NCBI GenBank assembly: GCA_020636105.1
Contig: JACJYL010000001.1
Span: forward strand, 3,224,001 to 3,288,000
Source of the DNA: Lewinellaceae bacterium
GTDB lineage: Bacteria > Bacteroidota > Bacteroidia > Chitinophagales > Saprospiraceae
Reading direction: 5' to 3'
Length of the DNA: 64,000 bases
The position numbers and the translations under genes are program-made. Below are positions 36,516 through 45,632 of the stretch, in pieces (position 1 is the first letter of the stretch; each line of letters starts with the position of its first letter). Below the pieces are notes generated by a model, which saw only the letters and a list, made by a program, of their open reading frames with translations, had not been told where the DNA came from and did no database searches.

Positions 36516-37847
36516 CTAATCCTGGCCGTAAGCGATCTCCAAATCAATTTTTGCAATGATAAAATCGTATAACGACTGGATGTAATTTTGCTGACTCTGG
36601 AAAAGGCTTTGCTCTGCCTGGATAATCTCAATACTCGACCCCATCCCTTCTTTGTATTTGATCTGTGAAACTTCAAAGATCCTTTCGGCCAAATCGACAT
36701 TCCGCTGACGGGATTCAATTTTTTCAAGCGCATTTTTATAATTCCTATGGGCCATTTTTACTTGTAAGTCAATTCCTTTTTTCAGCAATTGCTGCGAATG
36801 GCCGATATTTTCAAGATTGATCTGAGCCTGGGCCTTCATGGCTTTTTTATAAAATCCGTCAAAAATCGGTATTTTCAGTTGTAATCCTGCAATGGAAGCC
36901 GGAGTCGAACTCGGATTATCAAACAAATTATCCCCCTGAACCTGTTGCTGGTAATTAATAAAACCGTTGAGCGTAGGCCAGTATCCTTTTTTGTATCGGT
37001 CAATATTGAGTTTTTGCAGTTCTTTGGTCTCCTCGAGCAGGACATAGTCGGTTCGTTGCATGTAATCAACCTCTGCATCATCATTAAAATCAACCAGCGG
37101 AGAAGACAGCGCCTCAACGGATTCCAATAACTGAAGTTCCTGTTCCAGCGGATACCCCATTTGGATTTTAAGGGCATCGATTGCCGTTTTATACGCTTTT
37201 TCAAGATCGTCCAGCGTCACCTTCATATTATCAAGGGATAAATAAAGCTTGTCAACATCAAGTTTTTCGACAAACCCTGCTTTAAACATTTCGTTGGTTT
37301 CCCGGTACATCTTATCCAGCACATTGATATTTTCCTGGATGGTTATAATATTTTCCGAAATCAGCAAGGGCGGGAGGTAGGCTTTTTTGACCGCATCGCG
37401 CAAGTGGGCCTTATCATTCTGATAATCAATCCTTGCATATTCAGTCAACACCTGGGAGGCCTTGAGGGCTGTAAGGTACTGACCGTCGAACAATAAAGTA
37501 CTCAGGGTAGCAGAAGCCGTCAGATTATTTTTGGTCCCAAAGCTCACCTCTCCAAACTCTCCTTCTGGAGCCGTGGGGTCGAAAAACTGCTTGGGAATAA
37601 GTGTCGTGGGTAATTTTAAAAAGTGGTTGTAATCCACTCCTATATTTACCTGTGGCAATCCGATGGCACGGGTTTCTACCTTTTGTTCTTCGGCTGTCCT
37701 GATCTTGTTTTCAGCTAATTTCATGTTGAGGTGGTGCTCGTAGCTGTAATTTATGGCATCATTCATGCTGAATGTCTGCACCTCCTGTCCCATGGTTGCA
37801 GACAGCAGCCCCATCCACAAACACGTCACAAAAATACTTCTTATCAT
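36516..37847 (-). CDS. TolC-family outer membrane channel
   Basis: 443 residues with signal peptide MIRSIFVTCLWMGLLSATMGQ. The two outer-membrane-efflux repeats of long helical hairpins are visible (TAEEQKVETRAIGLPQVNIG, then LQLKIPIFDGFYKKAMKAQAQ and EVSQIKYKEGMGSSIEIIQAEQ). This supplies the exit duct for the pump. Second gene of the operon, 31 bp after tetR. Confidence 0.9.
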   Translation of the reverse strand: MIRSIFVTCLWMGLLSATMGQEVQTFSMNDAINYSYEHHLNMKLAENKIRTAEEQKVETRAIGLPQVNIGVDYNHFLKLPTTLIPKQFFDPTAPEGEFGEVSFGTKNNLTASATLSTLLFDGQYLTALKASQVLTEYARIDYQNDKAHLRDAVKKAYLPPLLISENIITIQENINVLDKMYRETNEMFKAGFVEKLDVDKLYLSLDNMKVTLDDLEKAYKTAIDALKIQMGYPLEQELQLLESVEALSSPLVDFNDDAEVDYMQRTDYVLLEETKELQKLNIDRYKKGYWPTLNGFINYQQQVQGDNLFDNPSSTPASIAGLQLKIPIFDGFYKKAMKAQAQINLENIGHSQQLLKKGIDLQVKMAHRNYKNALEKIESRQRNVDLAERIFEVSQIKYKEGMGSSIEIIQAEQSLFQSQQNYIQSLYDFIIAKIDLEIAYGQD

Positions 37848-37878
37848 AGTCTTAATATTTTTTCCTAATCAATTTTTA

Positions 37879-38505
37879 TTAATGGGTCTTACGATCCTTT
37901 CTCTTTTCAAAAAATGCCAACCCTTTGGAAGAAGCAATCCCATAAATGTGATATTCAATATGCTCTTTAAACAACACATCACAATCATAGACACCTGCCG
38001 GAAACAGTTCATCATCCACCACGACCATTGCCTTTCCTACATAAAATTTGGTAATAATATCAGGATTCAGGCCTTGGCGATAATATCCCTGCTCCACCCC
38101 CCATTTGATGTTTTCCAAAATGGTTTTATAAATATGAGCCTTGTATTTTTCGTCAAAACCTCGCCAGGTAACCTGATAATATTTCTGCAAATCATAAATG
38201 ATCATGGGAGGCATTTCCCTCAATGTTGCCACGACAAAATCTGAGATGCTCAAAATTTCTTCGATGGCATTTTCAGCCCGGGCCCTTAGCTCCGCCATGA
38301 CCGCTATTTCTTCTTCAAGTTTTTCATTCAAAATAAGGCTAATGAGTTCCGCCTTATTTTCCAAATGGAGATACAGGGTCTTTTTGGATATCCCCATCTT
38401 CCCGGCAATATCATCCATGCTCACACTTTTGATCCCAAAGCGCATAAACATGGCCTTGGCCTCATCAACTATCTGCTGTTTTAAATCAATTTCCTGGAAC
38501 TTCAA
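37879..38505 (-). CDS. TetR-family repressor
   Basis: 208 residues. The N-terminal helix-turn-helix (FMRFGIKSVSMDDIAGKMGISKKTLYLHLENKAEL) is typical of TetR; the rest is the ligand-binding helical domain. It begins an operon with TolC, adaptor and pump genes, so it presumably represses its own efflux operon. A 28-bp operator-like dyad and a TAnnTTTG box lie directly upstream. The inducing compound is unknown. Confidence 0.9.
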   Translation of the reverse strand: MKFQEIDLKQQIVDEAKAMFMRFGIKSVSMDDIAGKMGISKKTLYLHLENKAELISLILNEKLEEEIAVMAELRARAENAIEEILSISDFVVATLREMPPMIIYDLQKYYQVTWRGFDEKYKAHIYKTILENIKWGVEQGYYRQGLNPDIITKFYVGKAMVVVDDELFPAGVYDCDVLFKEHIEYHIYGIASSKGLAFFEKRKDRKTH

Positions 38506-38529
38506 ATCTCTCTATCTTTTTTCGGGACG

Positions 38530-38580
38530 CAAATGTATTATATTTTGCTTTAGGAAACTACTAACAAGTAAAAAGTTTCC
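38530..38580 (-). promoter_or_regulatory. Promoter and TetR operator
   Basis: On the minus strand TACATTTG (38530-38537) fits the -7 consensus. The dyad GGAAACT (38553-38559) and AGTTTCC (38574-38580), with further internal symmetry (ACTA/AAGTA), overlaps the expected -33 area. Repressor binding there would block RNA polymerase. Confidence 0.7.
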
Positions 38581-38636
38581 AAAGTTTTCGACAAGTCTTC
38601 CTTTTTCACTATCTATGCGTAATAATTTTTCGACAA

Positions 38637-39503
38637 ATGAAAGGAATCATTCTGGCAGGTGGACTTGGCACCCGACTTTTCCCTCTTACCCTCGCCGTAA
38701 GCAAGCAACTCATGCCTGTGTATGACAAGCCGATGATCTATTACCCGGTTTCCTCTTTGCTTTCTGCAGGAATAAGGGATATTCTCATCATTTCTACCCC
38801 TCATGACCTCCCTGGTTTTGAAAAACTGCTGGGGGACGGTAGCCAAATTGGATGTAATTTTTCCTACATTCCGCAATACGAACCGAACGGACTGGCCCAG
38901 GCTTTCGTGTTGGGAGAACATTTTATCGGTACTGATCCTGCAGCCCTCATTCTGGGGGACAATATTTTTTATGGCGCAGGGATAGAACAACAGCTCCAGG
39001 AAAGTTTCAATCCCGCAGGAGGGGTCATATTTGCCTATTGGGTCTCTGACCCGGAACGATACGGGGTGGTGGAATTTGACAAAAGTTTCAAAGCCCTCTC
39101 TATTGAAGAGAAACCTAACACTCCTAAATCAAACTATGCTGTTCCGGGCCTTTATTTTTACAATAACGATGTAGTGGAAATTGCCAAAAACCTGAAGCCC
39201 AGTGCTCGTGGAGAATACGAAATAACCGATGTAAATAAATTTTATCTGGAAAAGGGAAACCTGGAAGTCAAGGTATTGGGCCGGGGGGTTGCCTGGCTGG
39301 ATACCGGCACCCATAAATCGCTTATGCAGGCCGGGCAATTCATCGAAGTGATAGAAGACAGGCAAGGCCTGAAAATCGGCTGCATCGAAGAAGTCGCCCA
39401 TCAAATGGGGTTCATTGATGATGCTCAACTCGAAAAACTCGGATACAAATACCTCAAGAGCGGGTACGGTGAATATTTACTCAATCTTCTGAAAAAAAGA
39501 TAA
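38637..39503 (+). CDS. rfbA: Glucose-1-phosphate thymidylyltransferase
   Basis: 288 residues. Makes dTDP-glucose from glucose-1-phosphate and dTTP, the first step toward dTDP-L-rhamnose for surface polysaccharides. The nucleotidyl-transferase signature [16 protein letters not shown], the [15 protein letters not shown] motif, the substrate loop LGDNIFYG and the final [10 protein letters not shown] match RfbA/RmlA over its whole length. The start ATG lies 19 bp after a TATCTATG element that is one base off the -7 consensus. Other rhamnose genes are not adjacent. Confidence 0.95.
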   Translation: MKGIILAGGLGTRLFPLTLAVSKQLMPVYDKPMIYYPVSSLLSAGIRDILIISTPHDLPGFEKLLGDGSQIGCNFSYIPQYEPNGLAQAFVLGEHFIGTDPAALILGDNIFYGAGIEQQLQESFNPAGGVIFAYWVSDPERYGVVEFDKSFKALSIEEKPNTPKSNYAVPGLYFYNNDVVEIAKNLKPSARGEYEITDVNKFYLEKGNLEVKVLGRGVAWLDTGTHKSLMQAGQFIEVIEDRQGLKIGCIEEVAHQMGFIDDAQLEKLGYKYLKSGYGEYLLNLLKKR

Positions 39504-39616
39504 AGTAGGTTGTGTTCGTGACTGGATGAACCAGTATCGGGAGTATGCTTGCTATTGATTCGTTAAAAAAATCAATTGCCTCAAATCTTTACGAGAGGAT
39601 TGAAAAAAAATACACC

Positions 39617-41077
39617 ATGAAAAAATTATTCCGCCTGTTATTGAGATTGTTCCTATTGGCAATGGTCATTATTGCAGGGATCATCATCGTAAAAACTTCA
39701 GGAGTTTCCTCCCGCCAGGCCATCATCGAACCGATAGCGCCTGTCAGCATAAAGGAAGGAGCGGAAAACAGACTTTCCGGAGCCATTCAGATTCCGACCA
39801 TTTCTGACCCAAAAGATTTTGACGAGAGCACTTTTCTCGATCTGGATACCTTTATTCAAAAAAAATACCCCCTGGTAACTTCCATACTGGAACGTATCGA
39901 AGTTACTCCGTTGAGCATCGTACTTAAGTGGGCGGGGAAACACGCTGATCTTCAGCCCGTACTCCTGATGGGGCATACGGACGTAGTGCCCGTGGAAGGA
40001 GATAATAACCAATGGCAGGAAGATCCTTTCAGCGGAGTAATTAAAGACGGTTTTATCTGGGGCCGCGGCACCCTGGATGATAAACTAACCGTTTTTAGCA
40101 TCCTGGAATCTATTGAACAACTTCTTGCTGAAGGTTATAGCCCCAACCGTAACATTTACCTGGCCTTTGGTCATGATGAAGAAACAGGCGGAAAGCAAGG
40201 GGCCCAACAAATAGCGGACTGGTTCAAAAAAGAAAAGATTCAGTTTGAATATATTCTCGACGAAGGGTTGCTCATCCTTGAAGATGCTGTGACCGGACTC
40301 AAGCAACCGGCAGCAATGATCGGTATTGCTGAAAAGGGGTATGTAACGCTTGACCTCACCGCAAGGCTCAAAAACGGAGGCCATTCCTCTATGCCGCCTG
40401 CCGAAACGGCCATTGGAGTACTCAGCATGGCAATAGTCAATTTGCAGGAGAATCCTTTCCCGGCAACAATTGACGGCGCAACAGGCATTTTTTTTGACCA
40501 TATCGCCCCGGAAATGAGCTGGCCTTTTAAAGCGCTGATCTCAAACAGGTGGCTTACCGAAAGCCTCCTGATCCATCAGCTGAGTAAGGAACCTGCCTCT
40601 AATGCTATCGTCCGGACCACCACCGCTCCGACGATCATCTCAGGTGGGATAAAAGACAACGTATTGCCTTCCGAAGCATCGGCTAAAGTGAATTTCCGAA
40701 TTCGACCCGGTGAAACCCAGGCAACCGTGGCCGATCATGTTCGTGAAATTATCGCCGACCCGAGAATTGAAGTCAGCATCGATATGGGAAATGAACCATC
40801 AGCTATTTCGGGAACGGAAAGTTTTGGGTTCCAGGTCATTCAAAAATCCATCCAGGAGGTTTTCCCCGGCGTAATCGTCGCCCCTTCTTTGGTTATCGGC
40901 GGAACGGACAGCCGTCATTACCAGGACCTTTCAGATAACATATACCGCTTTATGCCGGTAATGATTCACAAAGAAGACCTCACCAGGATTCATGGAAAAA
41001 ACGAACGGGTATCCGTTGAAAATTATCACCAGTCCATTCGCTTTTTCCGGCAATTGATTTTAAATAGCGGTAAATGA
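39617..41077 (+). CDS. M20 peptidase, PM20D1-like
   Basis: 486 residues from MKKLFRLLLR; the frame extends to 39545 but the N-terminal hydrophobic anchor and Arg/Lys pattern fix the start here. The di-zinc site is clear: MGHTDVVPVEGD, WGRGTLDDKLTV (bridging Asp), DEETGGKQG and a final GGTDSRHY. The long N-terminal region and order of motifs match the carboxypeptidase S/PM20D1 group, whose members hydrolyse or form N-acyl amino acids. The physiological amide here is unknown. One hydrophobic helix would anchor it in the inner membrane with the enzyme outside. Confidence 0.88.
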   Translation: MKKLFRLLLRLFLLAMVIIAGIIIVKTSGVSSRQAIIEPIAPVSIKEGAENRLSGAIQIPTISDPKDFDESTFLDLDTFIQKKYPLVTSILERIEVTPLSIVLKWAGKHADLQPVLLMGHTDVVPVEGDNNQWQEDPFSGVIKDGFIWGRGTLDDKLTVFSILESIEQLLAEGYSPNRNIYLAFGHDEETGGKQGAQQIADWFKKEKIQFEYILDEGLLILEDAVTGLKQPAAMIGIAEKGYVTLDLTARLKNGGHSSMPPAETAIGVLSMAIVNLQENPFPATIDGATGIFFDHIAPEMSWPFKALISNRWLTESLLIHQLSKEPASNAIVRTTTAPTIISGGIKDNVLPSEASAKVNFRIRPGETQATVADHVREIIADPRIEVSIDMGNEPSAISGTESFGFQVIQKSIQEVFPGVIVAPSLVIGGTDSRHYQDLSDNIYRFMPVMIHKEDLTRIHGKNERVSVENYHQSIRFFRQLILNSGK

Positions 41078-41243
41078 GGAGGAGACAGTTTTGAGTCTGG
41101 AGAGAACGGCCCACGGTGGACGGTGGACGATGATGTAATTACAAGTTCGTTGAACACAATAACGTTAAATCCATTTTCAATCTTAAACAAATAAACCAAT
41201 AGCAACGGAAGACAGGTTTATTATAGTACAGTTCCTGAAACAA

Positions 41244-41315
41244 CTTGGAACTCTTGGAACCATTTGAACTCCTGAAACCTTTGAAACCACTGGAACTCTT
41301 GGAACCCTTGGATCA
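41244..41315. repeat. Eight 9-bp tandem units (CTTGGAACY)
   Basis: CTTGGAACT, CTTGGAACC, ATTTGAACT, CCTGAAACC, TTTGAAACC, ACTGGAACT, CTTGGAACC and CTTGGATCA run without gaps into the stop codon of the SDR gene. It creates a spurious plus-strand frame of Leu-Glu-Pro repeats. Confidence 0.75.
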
Positions 41316-42131
41316 AATCGGCGCATCCGGCTCTTTGGCCATTTCATTGTATATGAGCCGATCGGTAATGGCCGGAAATCTGTTGTACATCCAAACAGCA
41401 AGTTTACCTTTCGTGGTAAGGATAATGTCACGTTCCTGATTGAGGATCGCTCGTAAAATGATCCCGGCGACTTCTTCCGGCGTCATCATTTTCTCTTCAT
41501 CCCTTGGAGTATGATTTTGAGGATTGCCTTTCTTGTTCAAGGCCTGGGTCCTGATATTGGAAGAGGTAAATCCGGGGTGAACGACAAGTACCCTCAGCCC
41601 TTTTTTCATATTTTCGATCCTCAGTGTATTCAGAAATCCGTCCAGTGCATGTTTTGATGCGGCATAGGCCGTCCGTCCTGGCAACGGGGTTAAGCCGGTA
41701 ATGGAAGATATACCAATGACCAGTCCCTTTTGCTCCAGCAAATAAGGCAATGCAAATTTGGTGCAATAAACGGCTCCGTAAAAATTGGTTTCCATCACTT
41801 CTTTAAAGACTGACAATTTTACTTCCGCGAATGATGCACGCATGGAAATGCCTGCATTATTGATAAGGATGTCTATTTTTCCATACAGCTCTATGGTCTT
41901 TTGAATCAAAAGTTCACAATCGGATTCCACCCTGACATCCGTAGGGATAATTACCGCTTCTCCGCCGTTTTGGATTATTGTTTCTCTAACTTCCCTAAGA
42001 GGGGCTTCACTTCTTGCGGCCAGCACAATTTTAGCCCCTTTTTTTGAAAATTCCAAAGCACAGGCTTTCCCGATTCCCGAAGAAGCTCCCGTAATGATTA
42101 CAACCTTTTGTTCAAAATCTTTGGTTTCCAT
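41313..42131 (-). CDS. Short-chain dehydrogenase/reductase
   Basis: 272 residues. A classical SDR: the nucleotide-binding TGASSGIGKA (Gly-rich loop), NNAG at 88-91, the catalytic Ser in GISSITGL, then YAASK with Tyr and Lys. It oxidises or reduces a carbonyl/alcohol with NAD(P); the residue after the first strand suggests NADP. The length and the C-terminal region (NRFPAITDRLIYNEMAKEP) recall the DHRS7-type group acting on lipids or sterols. The gene is 12 bp downstream of the GNAT-like gene and likely in the same unit. Confidence 0.9.
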   Translation of the reverse strand: METKDFEQKVVIITGASSGIGKACALEFSKKGAKIVLAARSEAPLREVRETIIQNGGEAVIIPTDVRVESDCELLIQKTIELYGKIDILINNAGISMRASFAEVKLSVFKEVMETNFYGAVYCTKFALPYLLEQKGLVIGISSITGLTPLPGRTAYAASKHALDGFLNTLRIENMKKGLRVLVVHPGFTSSNIRTQALNKKGNPQNHTPRDEEKMMTPEEVAGIILRAILNQERDIILTTKGKLAVWMYNRFPAITDRLIYNEMAKEPDAPI

Positions 42132-42143
42132 AACAAATCCAGT

Positions 42144-43265
42144 TTATTTGAGTTTTTTGACATAACACCGGGCTCTTTTATGCTGCCGGCTATCCAGCTT
42201 ACTCCACAATTGTGTTACGTTGTGATTATTTTCAAGTTCTCGAGTGGTTTCTAAAAATTTTATCTTGTTATCTAAGAATGATTGTCCGATTTTTTCAAAT
42301 ATCAGGGCATGTATTCCTTTACTTCTGTATGCTGGTATTATGCCCAGTAAAAGTAAATCAATGGTATCGTTTTTTTTCAATGCGCGCCACACCCGGAAAT
42401 ACCCGAAAGGAAACAAGCTGCCTGCTGACTTTTTCAAAGCCCTGGAAAGAGAAGGCATCGCTATGCCGAACCCGATCAGTTCATCATTACTATTTAAAAC
42501 AACTGAAATGTAATCCGGATTAATAACGCTGAAAAAATCTTTTTTCAACTGCTCTATTTGCCTCTCCGTCAACCTGTTGAAACCATATAAATCATCATAA
42601 CAGGTATTGATCACATGGAAAAGTTCATCTGCATATTTCCATAGGTCTTTTCGTGAGTTGAATGTTGCATTCCGGACCTCATACCTTTTTCTGACCAGGG
42701 CGGCCGTTTGGGTTATTCTTTCTGGGACTTTATCCGGCATTTTTACCTCAAATTCTATCCAATCCGTCTCCTTCTCATAACCATTGGCTTGTATCATCCC
42801 ATCATAATAAGGGTAATTGTAATGACCAAAAGAGGTAGGAACTTCCTCAAAACCTTCAACCAAAACCCCTGATGCATCAAAAGAAATAAATCCCATCGGA
42901 CCTTGTGCCTTTTCCATTCCTTTTTCCCTTGCCCATTGTTCAAAGGTCTCAAAAAGGAGTGCCAATACGGCTTCATCCTCGGCAAAATCCAACCACCCAA
43001 AACGGGCGATCTTCTCCTGTTCTTTTTGATTGTATTTTGTATTGATGATCCCTGCGATGCGCCCTACTATTTCTCCGTTTCGCAAGGCCAGCCAATAAGC
43101 GGCCTCACAGTATTCAAAGGCGGGATTCTTTTCAGATAGTGTTTTTAACTCGCCTCGGTTCAATGGAGGGACATAATATTGATTCTTTTTATAAAGCCGG
43201 TTTGGAAATGAGATAAATTCTTTCAACGCTGTGCTGTCTTCAACCCTTTTTACTTTTATATCCAT
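42144..43265 (-). CDS. GNAT-superfamily-like protein (YghO-like)
   Basis: 373 residues from MDIKVKRVED at 43265; the frame extends upstream but not credibly. The N-terminal half has an acetyltransferase-like core (FEYCEAAYWLALRNGEIVGRIAGI), the middle has GPMGFISFDASGVLVEGFEEVPTSF with an invariant-looking NYPYYDG, and a second GNAT-like part ends LLGIIPAYRSKGIHALIFEKIG. This organisation matches the E. coli YghO type of uncharacterised proteins. No substrate can be given. A TAnnTTTG promoter lies 37 bp upstream. Confidence 0.7.
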   Translation of the reverse strand: MDIKVKRVEDSTALKEFISFPNRLYKKNQYYVPPLNRGELKTLSEKNPAFEYCEAAYWLALRNGEIVGRIAGIINTKYNQKEQEKIARFGWLDFAEDEAVLALLFETFEQWAREKGMEKAQGPMGFISFDASGVLVEGFEEVPTSFGHYNYPYYDGMIQANGYEKETDWIEFEVKMPDKVPERITQTAALVRKRYEVRNATFNSRKDLWKYADELFHVINTCYDDLYGFNRLTERQIEQLKKDFFSVINPDYISVVLNSNDELIGFGIAMPSLSRALKKSAGSLFPFGYFRVWRALKKNDTIDLLLLGIIPAYRSKGIHALIFEKIGQSFLDNKIKFLETTRELENNHNVTQLWSKLDSRQHKRARCYVKKLK

Positions 43266-43301
43266 AAAAAATATTATTTTTAGGCAGTACAAACATTACT
43301 G

Positions 43302-43309
43302 CAAATATA
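43302..43309 (-). promoter_or_regulatory. -7 box of the GNAT/SDR unit
   Basis: Minus-strand TATATTTG fits TAnnTTTG and would start a transcript about 30 nt before the GNAT-like start codon. Confidence 0.55.
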
Positions 43310-43378
43310 GGTTTTTATTCATTTTGATGCACCGGTTCTTTTGGCCTTCATTTTTGCTCGTCAAAAAAAAACACTCAA

Positions 43379-43822
43379 ATGCAACGCTTCATTTACCTTT
43401 TATTCATCGGATCCTTCCTAATTTCCTGTACCATGAAAAATAAAAAACCAGCTATTGAACAGTGGAAAGCTGAAATTGTAAAAACGGAAGAGGCCTTTGC
43501 CCAAATGGCTGCTGAACGAGGCATCCCAGAGGCTTTTTTACACTTTGCCGCTGAAGACGCAGTACTCCAACGGAACAATAAATTGATTGAAGGAAAATCG
43601 GCTATTAGCGAATATTTCGCACAACAAACCTTAAAAGAGGTAAAACTCAGCTGGCATCCCGATTTCGCAGACGTTGCCGCCTCCGGAGAGTTGGGATACA
43701 CCTATGGAAAATACACTTTTTCGGCGGTAGATACCAGCGGTGCAGCAATCAACGCCGATGGAATTTTCCATACTGTCTGGAAAAAACAGCCTGATGGTGA
43801 ATGGAAATTCGTGTGGGATTAA
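43379..43822 (+). CDS. SnoaL/DUF4440-like lipoprotein
   Basis: 147 residues. The signal peptide MQRFIYLLFIGSFLISC ends in a lipobox with Cys17. The mature part fits the NTF2/DUF4440 fold: long helix (EIVKTEEAFAQMAAERGI), FAAEDAVLQRNNKLIEGKSAI, ADVAASGELGYTYGKYTF and a final FHTVWKKQPDGEWKFVWD. These small cone-shaped proteins are enzymes or ligand binders with no general function. Divergent from the GNAT-like gene. Confidence 0.8.
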   Translation: MQRFIYLLFIGSFLISCTMKNKKPAIEQWKAEIVKTEEAFAQMAAERGIPEAFLHFAAEDAVLQRNNKLIEGKSAISEYFAQQTLKEVKLSWHPDFADVAASGELGYTYGKYTFSAVDTSGAAINADGIFHTVWKKQPDGEWKFVWD

Positions 43823-43832
43823 GCGTGGAAAA

Positions 43833-43874
43833 GACTAAAGATTAAAGGTTAAAGGTTAAAGGCGAAAGGCTAAA
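43833..43874. repeat. Six heptamer units (GRYTAAA)
   Basis: GACTAAA, GATTAAA, GGTTAAA, GGTTAAA, GGCGAAA and GGCTAAA stand in perfect register between two convergent genes. Confidence 0.75.
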
Positions 43875-43882
43875 GAGGGACT

Positions 43883-44608
43883 CTATCCGTAGAGTTCATA
43901 GATCACCTGCCCGGCTTCACAACCTATTTCGGATTTTAAAACATCCGCGGCTTCATCCACCATATTGGCCCAGCCGCATAGATAGAATTTTTTGTTTTTA
44001 AAATTGCCTTTATAATGCTTGCGATAAATTTCGTGAACATACCCTTGTCTGACTTCAAAAGATACGCCTGGCAGGTTTTCCTCCTGTGAAAGGGCTACGG
44101 AATATTTAAAATGGAGGTACTCTTTTTCGAGCTGCTCAAACTCATGCCGGTAAAGTATCCCGGAGGCATATCGGGTTCCAAAAATCAAATGAATGTTTTT
44201 ATGCGGTTTTTTATGCTCCAAAAGATCAAAAATCATACTTCTGAAAGGGGCCACACCGGTCCCTGTACAAATAAATACCAGGTCTGTATTGACTTCTTCA
44301 GGTAAAGTAAATACTCCCCCCGGGCCATTGAATTCTATTAAGGTACCTTCCTTGGCCACATTAAAAAGATACTCGGTTCCCGCTCCTCCCATATGTGTAA
44401 TCGTAAATTCAAGTACATTATCCTCGCCTGGACGATTCGCAATAGAATAGGACCTCAGGCGTTTTCTCCTGCTCTCGTGGATGGGCAGATCCATGGTAAT
44501 GAATTGTCCTGCCTTGAATTCAAAAGGCTCGTCCCCTATCACTTTCAAAAAGATTTGCCGGGTGTTGGGCGTCTGCTGAACGACCTTTATTATTTTTCCT
44601 GTGTGCAT
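43883..44608 (-). CDS. Ferredoxin-NADP-reductase-like flavoprotein
   Basis: 241 residues. FAD domain with RLRSYSIANRPG (the RxYSxxxxP motif that binds the flavin), a GPGGVFTLP loop, then the NAD(P) domain with VFICTGTGVAPFRSM and the C-terminal YLCGWANMVDE and VIYELYG. It carries electrons between NAD(P)H and an acceptor such as ferredoxin; no iron-sulfur domain is fused. Partner not seen in the window. Confidence 0.87.
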   Translation of the reverse strand: MHTGKIIKVVQQTPNTRQIFLKVIGDEPFEFKAGQFITMDLPIHESRRKRLRSYSIANRPGEDNVLEFTITHMGGAGTEYLFNVAKEGTLIEFNGPGGVFTLPEEVNTDLVFICTGTGVAPFRSMIFDLLEHKKPHKNIHLIFGTRYASGILYRHEFEQLEKEYLHFKYSVALSQEENLPGVSFEVRQGYVHEIYRKHYKGNFKNKKFYLCGWANMVDEAADVLKSEIGCEAGQVIYELYG

Positions 44609-44681
44609 ATTTTTTTTTGATTGTAAGGCATAACCTGATTTCCGTGCATAAAAATTGAGCCCCTGAAATATGTAACGAATT

Positions 44682-45632
44682 TTACTTTACCATCGCCTCA
44701 TAGTTAATAACAGTTGCAAAGCCTTTTGTGTTGAACCATTGTTGAGTTTCCTTTAAATCCATTGGGCTTGTAGCCAGCACAAAATCTCCGCCCCAGGCTC
44801 CGAGGGACTTCACCGCCCCCGGAAATGTTTTAAAATGAAGGTCACCAGCTGTCGGCAAATCCAGCTCCCTGCTTATAAGATTTTCATGCCGCCTGATGTA
44901 GTCTTCAAATTCAAACAATGTTTTTGCCTTCAAAAATGCTTCCGTCAAATGACTGACTTCATCGATCACTCCTGCCCGGGCTTTTCCGGCCAATCTGTAT
45001 TTTTGGATGCCTTTGCGGCTGCTTTGTTTTTTACCCAGGTACACAAAACAGAGCTGATCTTTAAAATCCGGATCAAAGGCACAGGAGGTTACAACGGGAT
45101 GCCTTTCCTTCAACTGATACAACAACGGACCCTCCGACAGGGCACAGGCAATGTCATAACCCGACCCGCCAAAACTGTTCCAAAGCAATGCATAAGCATC
45201 AACTTCCATCCAGGAGGCGACAGCTGCGATTAAGGTAGAACTGGATCCCAGGCCCCATTCACGAGGAAAATCGAGGAACGTTTTCACTTCCAGTCCATTG
45301 CCTAAATGATCCGCCGTTCCTTTTAACATAAGTGCTTCTTGAAGAATGCGCCCCAGGCGTTCGGCAATTTCCTGATCAGTAGATCTGACGATTTGGAGAT
45401 CAGGCAGTAAAAGAACAGCCTCAAACCATAAAGCCCCCTGATGATCCATACTTTGCCAATGCAGGGTCTGGCTCTCTTCGACAGGCGACACCTCCAGTAG
45501 CTGTCCTTTTTTTGTAGGAACAGCGAGTGCAAGAGCCCCATCCAGCACGAAATACTCCCCTGAGAGCAACAGCTTGCCGTTGGTATGTATTTTAAAAGGA
45601 AGGGCACCTGGCATATTATCGTTTAATTTCAA
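44682..45632 (-). CDS. GHMP kinase of the mevalonate pathway (GYDIA type)
   Basis: 316 residues. The GHMP ATP loop reads REWGLGSSSTLIAAVASW and the Bacteroidota-specific GGSGYDIACA motif gives the group its name. It lies directly after the HMG-CoA reductase gene, overlapping it by 17 bp, so the substrate is most likely mevalonate or a phosphomevalonate. Members phosphorylate a pathway alcohol with ATP. A start at 45614 (second Met) would remove the overlap. Together the pair feeds isoprenoid synthesis. Confidence 0.9.
   Translation of the reverse strand: MKLNDNMPGALPFKIHTNGKLLLSGEYFVLDGALALAVPTKKGQLLEVSPVEESQTLHWQSMDHQGALWFEAVLLLPDLQIVRSTDQEIAERLGRILQEALMLKGTADHLGNGLEVKTFLDFPREWGLGSSSTLIAAVASWMEVDAYALLWNSFGGSGYDIACALSEGPLLYQLKERHPVVTSCAFDPDFKDQLCFVYLGKKQSSRKGIQKYRLAGKARAGVIDEVSHLTEAFLKAKTLFEFEDYIRRHENLISRELDLPTAGDLHFKTFPGAVKSLGAWGGDFVLATSPMDLKETQQWFNTKGFATVINYEAMVK

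Noticed and set aside
41245..41439. Plus-strand frame with Leu-Glu-Pro repeats
   Set aside because: Produced by the 9-bp tandem units and then antisense to the SDR gene.
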